Assembly: GCA_033720735.1 (NCBI GenBank)
Contig: JAWWBX010000016.1
Span: forward strand, 1-29,517
From: B8-G4 sp033720735
Lineage (GTDB): Bacteria > Bacteroidota > Bacteroidia > Chitinophagales > Saprospiraceae
Direction of reading: 5' to 3'
Length of the DNA stretch: 29,517 nt
In this document: piece by piece, positions 24,489-29,517 of the stretch
Layout: every line of letters begins with the position of its first letter
Numbering within the stretch: the first letter of the stretch is position 1
Program-made: the position numbers and the translations under genes
Notes under the pieces: model-generated
Database searches by the model: none
What the model was told of the DNA's origin: nothing
Seen by the model: only the letters and a program-made list of their open reading frames with translations

Positions 24489-25280
24489 ATGCATTCAGTT
24501 CGCATTGTCGGGATCGCCTTCGACGCGCAGTCATCCTATCTGCGCGGGCCGGCCCTGGCTCCGGGTCGGATCCGTGAAGAGATACTGAGCACGGCCTATA
24601 ATCCCTTCGCAGAGTCAGAACGCGAAGTCGTTGGATCCCGGCTTTCTTTCGGACCCATTCTCCGGCCAGGATCCTACGAGGCGATTTATCCGCTGGCGTG
24701 TAAAGAACTGACAGGCTTCGGACAGTGCTTGTTTCTGGGTGGCGATCACTCCATTTCGTTCCCGTTGATCCAGGCCACCCACGACACCCGTGGTGCGTTT
24801 CATATTCTCCATTTCGATGCGCATGGCGACCTCTACGACCAACTCGATGGCAATCCGTATTCCCACGCCTGCCCGTTTGCCCGGGTCATGGAGCGAGGAC
24901 TGGCGCGAGGTTTGACGCAGGTGGGTATCAGGACCATGACCCCGCATCAGCGGGAACAGGCAGTCCGTTTCGGCGCGGAGATCATCACCATGCAGGAACT
25001 CGACAAATTCGAGCCGGCCGCCATACCTGGTCCCATTTACCTGTCGCTCGACATTGATGTGATCGACCCCGGCTTTGCCCCAGGAGTTTCACATCGCGAG
25101 GCAGGCGGCGTTGCGCCGGCCACCTTGATCCGGTGGATCCAGGCCATTGATCAACCGATCATTGGCGCCGACCTGGTCGAATACAACCCGCTACAGGATT
25201 GCCGTGGAATCACCGCGGCACTATGTTACAAGCTGGTCAAGGAGATCCTCGATGCCATGATCCGCAACGCGCGTAACTAG
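24489..25280 (+). CDS. Agmatinase/arginase-family ureohydrolase
   Basis: A 263-residue binuclear-manganese enzyme of the ureohydrolase family, which cleaves guanidino compounds such as agmatine or arginine to urea and an amine. Metal ligands are all present: H87 (GGDHS), D110, H112 and D114 (FDAHGD), and D188 and D190 (SLDIDVIDP). The FAPG sequence just after fits the agmatinase branch (speB-like) better than arginase, but formiminoglutamase or another guanidinohydrolase is possible. It is slightly short for agmatinase. I start at the ATG at 24489, preceded by an in-frame TTG at 24483. The stop TAG lies in a CTAG that also holds the stop of the convergent gene. Confidence 0.85.
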   Translation: MHSVRIVGIAFDAQSSYLRGPALAPGRIREEILSTAYNPFAESEREVVGSRLSFGPILRPGSYEAIYPLACKELTGFGQCLFLGGDHSISFPLIQATHDTRGAFHILHFDAHGDLYDQLDGNPYSHACPFARVMERGLARGLTQVGIRTMTPHQREQAVRFGAEIITMQELDKFEPAAIPGPIYLSLDIDVIDPGFAPGVSHREAGGVAPATLIRWIQAIDQPIIGADLVEYNPLQDCRGITAALCYKLVKEILDAMIRNARN

Positions 25281-25669
25281 TAACGAGAATTGGGATCGTA
25301 ATAGCGGCGGATCGCCTTGTTTTCGAGACTCATGCGCAGATACTGCTCCGGAGCCGCCATAATCGCCTGCAGGTACGACTCACCCTCCAGCCCATAAAAC
25401 TGGGGATAACGCTGTTGCAGCGAATCATAGACTTGCGTAACAGGGAGCCCGGAGGAGATGTACGATGGGATCGCATAGTCATCAGGTATTGGCTGCGCAA
25501 GGTCATTTTGTACGAATACTTTGGTCTCATCAAGCGAATTGAGGACGATCCGCTGTGCCGGCTCCTCCGAGTTCTGATCGGGGGCTGATTGCTGGCATGC
25601 TGACCAGAGCAACATGGTGACCACAAGGAGCCGAAAGAAAGAATAAATGGACTTACTGCTTGACTTCAT
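25277..25669 (-). CDS. Small predicted lipoprotein, unknown function
   Basis: A 130-residue protein with an N-terminal hydrophobic segment ending in WSAC (lipid Cys25), so probably a lipoprotein. The mature part starts with a polar Gln/Glu/Asn-rich linker, then a short folded region with Pro, Tyr and Gln (DDYAIPSYISSGLP and LQQRYPQFYG). No family recognised. The ATG at 25669 lies inside the end of the upstream 1207-residue gene (17-base overlap), so the two are probably coupled. A second Met19 would destroy the signal peptide. Confidence 0.65.
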   Translation of the reverse strand: MKSSSKSIYSFFRLLVVTMLLWSACQQSAPDQNSEEPAQRIVLNSLDETKVFVQNDLAQPIPDDYAIPSYISSGLPVTQVYDSLQQRYPQFYGLEGESYLQAIMAAPEQYLRMSLENKAIRRYYDPNSRY

Positions 25670-28600
25670 TCGTGCCGGAAATTTTAATGGTCGCGAGCGA
25701 CGTGCCCGTGATCAACCCGTCTGGTGCCGCAACATGATTGTCGAGGGTGACATCCTGCAGATGTACCACTGCGCGCCAGCCGTCTGCGAAGATAGCAGCT
25801 CCGTAGCCCACTGCATAACATGCGGTCAATTCCACATTCATGCAGGTCAACGCTCCCTGGCAAAAGATCCCTCCCCCGCGGTCGTTCTGGCCTGGGGATC
25901 CGTCGGCATACCCGGCGGTGATGATGACCCCGTCGAGCAGACAATCCATGACGTCACTGGGGACGCGGACAACATGGTACGCATTGTCTTGGGCACCCGC
26001 AGCTCCGATCTCGCCGCTGAGTATCACCGGGTTGAGCGCGGGGTTGCGCTGCGACCGCAACGTCTCCGTCCCGTTAAAACCACCGTATATCGCGACGCCA
26101 TCCACCAATTCGAAACTGCGGGTCCGGTCATTGGCGTGCGGTGTATAGGTGTCAGCCTTTACCCAGATCTCCTTGATGTGACTTTCGCTGGCAAACGCGA
26201 GCGCATCGTTCAGGTCTGTGAATGCATCCGGCCACGACAGGCCATTATTACCCCCCGCCGCCGTTCTGTTGACATAGATGACATCCGTTTCATAGATGTC
26301 GATGGTACGGTCAGTCACCACCTGGTACAGCGTGGTGGTCTTTCCACTACTTGGCCAGATCACCCGCAACGAATCGATCGTGTGGTGGGTACCCGTTCCG
26401 ATCATTTCGGTAAACGAGTTCTGTGAAATATAGGCCGACCCGCACTGGGTGTAGCGAATGTACTTTTGTCCGTCAATGAAGAATTCGATCTTGCTCCCGA
26501 CCGCATCGCGGTTGCTCTCGATGCCACGCAGGCGGATCTTGAGCCAATGCCCGTCAAGATTGCTGGTATTCCGCCAGAGCTGGAATTTGTTGACCTGACC
26601 GAAGTAGTTCCCGTTGTTGACGGCAATGTCAGGCCGGCCGTCATTGTCAATATCGCCGATCGCATTGGCAAAACTGTTCATCGTATCACTCTCCATACCA
26701 GGCGGCTCGATCGCGATGAAGGTATCCAGCGGAAACTGATTGATAAACAAATCGCTTGAACTGGTTGCCGTCTGGTGCATCGCACTGACGTAGAGGTCGA
26801 CATCCCGGTCCAGATCTACATCCACAAAATTGCCTCCCCAGGTCACGTCAAACATCTCAACCCCGACGTCTGCCGCCGCCTCGGTAAACGTGCCGTTGCC
26901 ATTGTTCCTGAGCAGCACATTGTACGGGTGCGTATTGTCCTGCGCACCCACCGTGTTGGTGACGTAGATGTCCATAAAGTCATCATTGTTGTAGTCACCA
27001 ATACCGACGTTCATGGCGTCAATCCCAATGTCCGTATTGGATTGGGCACTCACGTCGGCAAATGTTCCGTCACCATTATTGTGAAACAGTGAATTGAAAC
27101 TGAAGTGCCGATCCTGCGAATTATACAGGTCGACCCACCCGTCATTGTTGTAGTCAAAAAACCCCGATGCCAGCGTCAGGTTAAGTGAATCATCGACGCC
27201 CGCAGCAACGCCGACCTCGGTAAATGTATCCGACCCATCGTTACGGTACAGGTAATTCGTGTAGGTCGTCGAAAACCAGTTGCCCAAATAAAAGTCCAGG
27301 TCGCCATCCTGGTCATAGTCCGCTGCACAGGCGCTGTAGGTAGGATCGATTTGGCTGAGCAAACCACACGTCGCGGTGATCTCCGTCAGGCTCAAATTCC
27401 CATCGTTGCGGTACAGCCGGTTTTGCCCCTGGAAATTGGCGAGCAGCAGGTCCTTGTCACCGTCATTGTCGTAGTCAAACCAGAGCGGTGTCATGTTTCT
27501 CTCCGTGGCATTGACCAGGGACGGCAACTTGTCAAATCCGCTGCCGTTGTTGACATAGAACAGGACGCTGTCGCCAGCCTGGGTCCCGAATGTCAGATCG
27601 TCGCGGCCGTCACCATTGAAGTCCGCAAAGCTGACACCGTTGCCCGTCGAACACAAGCCACATGCACCATCCACTCCCAGGGCAGTCGCTACATCCTGAA
27701 AGGTGATCGACGCGGCCCCGGGGTCATACTCCCGGATGGTGATGCGCTGATCGGCCATGATGTCGGTCACGACCTGCGGCACGGTAGCACCCGGCCAAAA
27801 AAGATGGAGGGTATCCACCCGGTCGTTCGTTCCCAATCCGAAATGAACCGTCAGCTCGTCGCCGCCCCCGAGGCTGGAACCGCTGTACAGTTGCCGCCAC
27901 TGGACATCCCCGTCCGGGGTCCGAATGCGCAGGCGGGCCCCGATCCCGTTCCGGTTACTCTTGGTGCCATGCAGTTTGATATCCAGATAGTGATGTGCAT
28001 GCACGAGGTCGTTTTCCTTGATGCGGATGTCTTCTCCATAGTTGATGATCGCAAGATCCCGGTCGCCGTCACGGTCATAATCTCCAACCACGACCGTCCG
28101 GCCCCGCATGGAATCAGCCAGATTCAGATCTCCCGAACGGTTGGTAAAGCTGACGCCGTTGCCATCGTTAAGAAAGAACTGGTCATAGTGCGGATCTGTT
28201 GCCGAGTCGAAGTGATGCGATCCGAAAACGACAAACAGGTCCTCCCAGCCATCGAGGTCGGCGTCGAAGAAACAGGTGCCCCAGGAGAACAGCGGCCACG
28301 GCTGCCCGCCGGTTCCGGCCGACACCGAAGCATCGACAAAACCGGCCCCGGTGTTCTGAAAGAGGATCGTGGATCCAATGTTGGAGAAAAAGTAGTCGGG
28401 CATGCCATCCCGGTCATAATCACCCATCGCCAGCCCCATCCCATTGGCGCATGAATCCACACCTAGCAGCGGGCTCACCTCCGTGAAATTCCAGTCGAGG
28501 ACCGGATGCGTATCGCCATCATTTCTGAACACCTGATTCGGGATGTAATTGGGTGTCACACAGTCGTTGATGACGATCAGGTCTGCATCCCCGTCCAGAT

Positions 28601-29276
28601 CGTAATCCATCCATCCGCCAATAAATGTCGCGCCGGTGATCGTGCCGGCATCGGCAAGGAGGCCGGAAACATCCGTAAACGTTCCATCGCCGTTGTTACG
28701 GTAAAGGTGATCCTGGGTGTCGGCATTTCCGGCGCCCGACATCGGGACGTGATTGGCGATGTAAAGATCGACATACCCGTCCAGATCGTAATCTGCCCAA
28801 GAGGCAGAGGTGCCGCGTGATTCGTCCGTCAGATCGATTCCTGCGATAGCCGTGACATCCGTAAATCCTGTCCCACCGTCGTTGCGCAGGAGACGGTCAC
28901 TCCTGGAGTTAGCCAGAAAGAGGTCATCATAGCCGTCATTGTTGAAGTCGGCAACGGCCACGCCGGAGCCGTCCCCTGTGGGGTCATGGACCTGAAATGC
29001 CACGGCAGACTCGACAAACCCACCGTTCCCGTCCCCCAGGTACAACAGGTTGTTGCCCGTGCGCATGGTGATATACAGATCGAGGTGGCCGTCCGCATTC
29101 GCGTCAAACCAGGCGGCGCCGGTGCCGACAGACAACGGGTCGAGCGGGGCCACGCTGGTTCCGTCATGCTGAATGGGCATGCCAGCGGGGTCACGGTCTA
29201 CAAACACCTGAGCGGATGCTGTTTGCAGCATCATAAGGCCTGCGATGCACGATGCGATCCGGAGTGAGAGATTCAA
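25653..29276 (-). CDS. Large secreted CRTAC1-type FG-GAP/VCBS repeat protein with beta-helix tail
   Basis: A 1207-residue exported protein with a signal peptide (about 1-22, ending SAQ). It has two consecutive CRTAC1-like units: FG-GAP/VCBS beta-propeller repeats with calcium-binding DxDxDG-type loops (DYDLDGYVDL, DFNGDGRDDL), each closed by an ASPIC/UnbV domain (about 430-515 and about 915-995, with the shared pattern SNRxxxG). A parallel beta-helix-like region follows (about 1000-1207), opening with YVNRTAAGGNNGLSW. Such proteins act at the cell surface in adhesion or binding; the ligand is unknown. It ends ISGTNEVKQ with no type IX sorting domain. A terminator and a possible promoter lie just upstream. 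Confidence 0.85.
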   Translation of the reverse strand: MNLSLRIASCIAGLMMLQTASAQVFVDRDPAGMPIQHDGTSVAPLDPLSVGTGAAWFDANADGHLDLYITMRTGNNLLYLGDGNGGFVESAVAFQVHDPTGDGSGVAVADFNNDGYDDLFLANSRSDRLLRNDGGTGFTDVTAIAGIDLTDESRGTSASWADYDLDGYVDLYIANHVPMSGAGNADTQDHLYRNNGDGTFTDVSGLLADAGTITGATFIGGWMDYDLDGDADLIVINDCVTPNYIPNQVFRNDGDTHPVLDWNFTEVSPLLGVDSCANGMGLAMGDYDRDGMPDYFFSNIGSTILFQNTGAGFVDASVSAGTGGQPWPLFSWGTCFFDADLDGWEDLFVVFGSHHFDSATDPHYDQFFLNDGNGVSFTNRSGDLNLADSMRGRTVVVGDYDRDGDRDLAIINYGEDIRIKENDLVHAHHYLDIKLHGTKSNRNGIGARLRIRTPDGDVQWRQLYSGSSLGGGDELTVHFGLGTNDRVDTLHLFWPGATVPQVVTDIMADQRITIREYDPGAASITFQDVATALGVDGACGLCSTGNGVSFADFNGDGRDDLTFGTQAGDSVLFYVNNGSGFDKLPSLVNATERNMTPLWFDYDNDGDKDLLLANFQGQNRLYRNDGNLSLTEITATCGLLSQIDPTYSACAADYDQDGDLDFYLGNWFSTTYTNYLYRNDGSDTFTEVGVAAGVDDSLNLTLASGFFDYNNDGWVDLYNSQDRHFSFNSLFHNNGDGTFADVSAQSNTDIGIDAMNVGIGDYNNDDFMDIYVTNTVGAQDNTHPYNVLLRNNGNGTFTEAAADVGVEMFDVTWGGNFVDVDLDRDVDLYVSAMHQTATSSSDLFINQFPLDTFIAIEPPGMESDTMNSFANAIGDIDNDGRPDIAVNNGNYFGQVNKFQLWRNTSNLDGHWLKIRLRGIESNRDAVGSKIEFFIDGQKYIRYTQCGSAYISQNSFTEMIGTGTHHTIDSLRVIWPSSGKTTTLYQVVTDRTIDIYETDVIYVNRTAAGGNNGLSWPDAFTDLNDALAFASESHIKEIWVKADTYTPHANDRTRSFELVDGVAIYGGFNGTETLRSQRNPALNPVILSGEIGAAGAQDNAYHVVRVPSDVMDCLLDGVIITAGYADGSPGQNDRGGGIFCQGALTCMNVELTACYAVGYGAAIFADGWRAVVHLQDVTLDNHVAAPDGLITGTSLATIKISGTNEVKQ

Positions 29277-29300
29277 GACAGTTCCGGTTGTGTTGGTAGC

Positions 29301-29308
29301 TAAAGATA
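29301..29308 (-). promoter_or_regulatory. Possible -7 element for the CRTAC1-type gene
   Basis: On the minus strand the sequence is TATCTTTA, one mismatch from TAnnTTTG. It ends 24 bases before the ATG at 29276, close to the spacing seen for the moxR element. It directly adjoins the T-run of the upstream terminator. No -33 TTG is visible, so support is weak. Confidence 0.25.
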
Positions 29309-29343
29309 AAAAAAGGCCACCTCGTGCGAGGTGGCCTTTTTTT
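29308..29343. terminator. Strong rho-independent terminator, symmetric
   Basis: A perfect 10-bp GC-rich stem (GGCCACCTCG at 29315-29324 pairing with CGAGGTGGCC at 29327-29336), flanked by seven A on one side and seven T on the other. It can therefore work in both directions. On the minus strand it lies just after the stop of the T9SS cargo gene (29364) and before the CRTAC1-type gene, so it separates the two transcripts. Confidence 0.92.
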
Positions 29344-29363
29344 CTTATCGAGAAGGCTTGATC

Positions 29364-29517
29364 TTATTCGATCACAACCATCTTCTTCGTTGCTGTAAAG
29401 TCGTCAGCGTCCAGTCGGTAGTACAGAACACCAGTGGCGCTCAGGCTCTTCTGCGACAGCTTCACTTCATTGTGACCTGCTGCATAGTCGCCTTCTACCG
29501 TATGTACAACCTTACCC
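29364..29517 (-). CDS. 3' end of a type IX secretion cargo protein (C-terminal sorting domain)
   Basis: The last 50 codons of a gene entering from the right edge, read on the minus strand to a TAA at 29364-29366. The peptide has the pattern of a type A T9SS C-terminal sorting domain: GDYAAGHNEVKL, then LSATGVLYYRLDA and the final TKKMVVIE. In Bacteroidota this domain directs export across the outer membrane and is then removed. The passenger domain is outside the window, so its function is unknown. Confidence 0.85.
   Translation of the reverse strand, partial: GKVVHTVEGDYAAGHNEVKLSQKSLSATGVLYYRLDADDFTATKKMVVIE

Noticed and set aside
27351..28454. 367-codon plus-strand frame
   Set aside because: Antisense to the repeated CRTAC1-type gene, where repeats keep shadow frames open.
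1..29517. CRISPR arrays, tRNA or rRNA genes, insertion sequences
   Set aside because: No regularly spaced repeats, cloverleaf or rRNA-like sequence, transposase or terminal inverted repeats were seen by eye on either strand.

Overview
The window looks like a chromosomal segment of a Bacteroidota bacterium of moderate GC (mid-50s by eye). The evidence is a complete Bacteroidetes-type Bat operon, a type IX secretion C-terminal sorting domain at the right edge, Bacteroidetes -7 promoter elements (TAnnTTTG), weak or absent Shine-Dalgarno sites, and a 'CANPxxPTGGP' Ig-like lipoprotein beside lptB. A Saprospiria-like lineage is a guess. I see no rRNA, tRNA, CRISPR, prophage or insertion sequence, and no gene-free stretch over 300 bases.

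Layout. (1) 1-9303, minus strand: moxR, a DUF58 protein, a membrane-anchored Bat-operon protein, batA, batB, batC, a short extra BatD-like protein, batD, then asnS, which runs off the left edge. Junctions are mostly tight or overlapping. This is a MoxR ATPase / von Willebrand A / TPR envelope module with a housekeeping tRNA synthetase at its end. (2) 9304-9456: a divergent intergenic region with a -7-like element facing each way, followed by a secreted protein of unknown function on the plus strand. (3) 13960-10092, minus strand: a compact operon of a XerC/D recombinase, an Ig-like lipoprotein, lptB, a small lipoprotein and a small exported protein. (4) 14025-17213, plus strand: an MscS channel and a membrane-anchored glutamate-synthase-like FMN/Fe-S protein. 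(5) 24059-17222, minus strand: a beta-lactamase-fold lipoprotein, a UvrD-like helicase fused to a RecB-type nuclease, and a large secreted metzincin. (6) 24150-25280, plus strand: a small cupin and an agmatinase-family enzyme. (7) 29517-25277, minus strand: the 3' end of a T9SS cargo gene, a strong terminator, a 1207-residue CRTAC1-type repeat protein and a small lipoprotein.

Most of the window is ordinary core and envelope gene content. I did not find a clearly new system. The items most worth checking are the free-standing BatD N-terminal domain inside the Bat operon, the perfect palindrome between the serine hydrolase and cupin genes, the cysteine spacing of the helicase-nuclease, the paired divergent promoter elements near 9.4 kb, and the tandem CRTAC1 protein that lacks a recognisable sorting domain.
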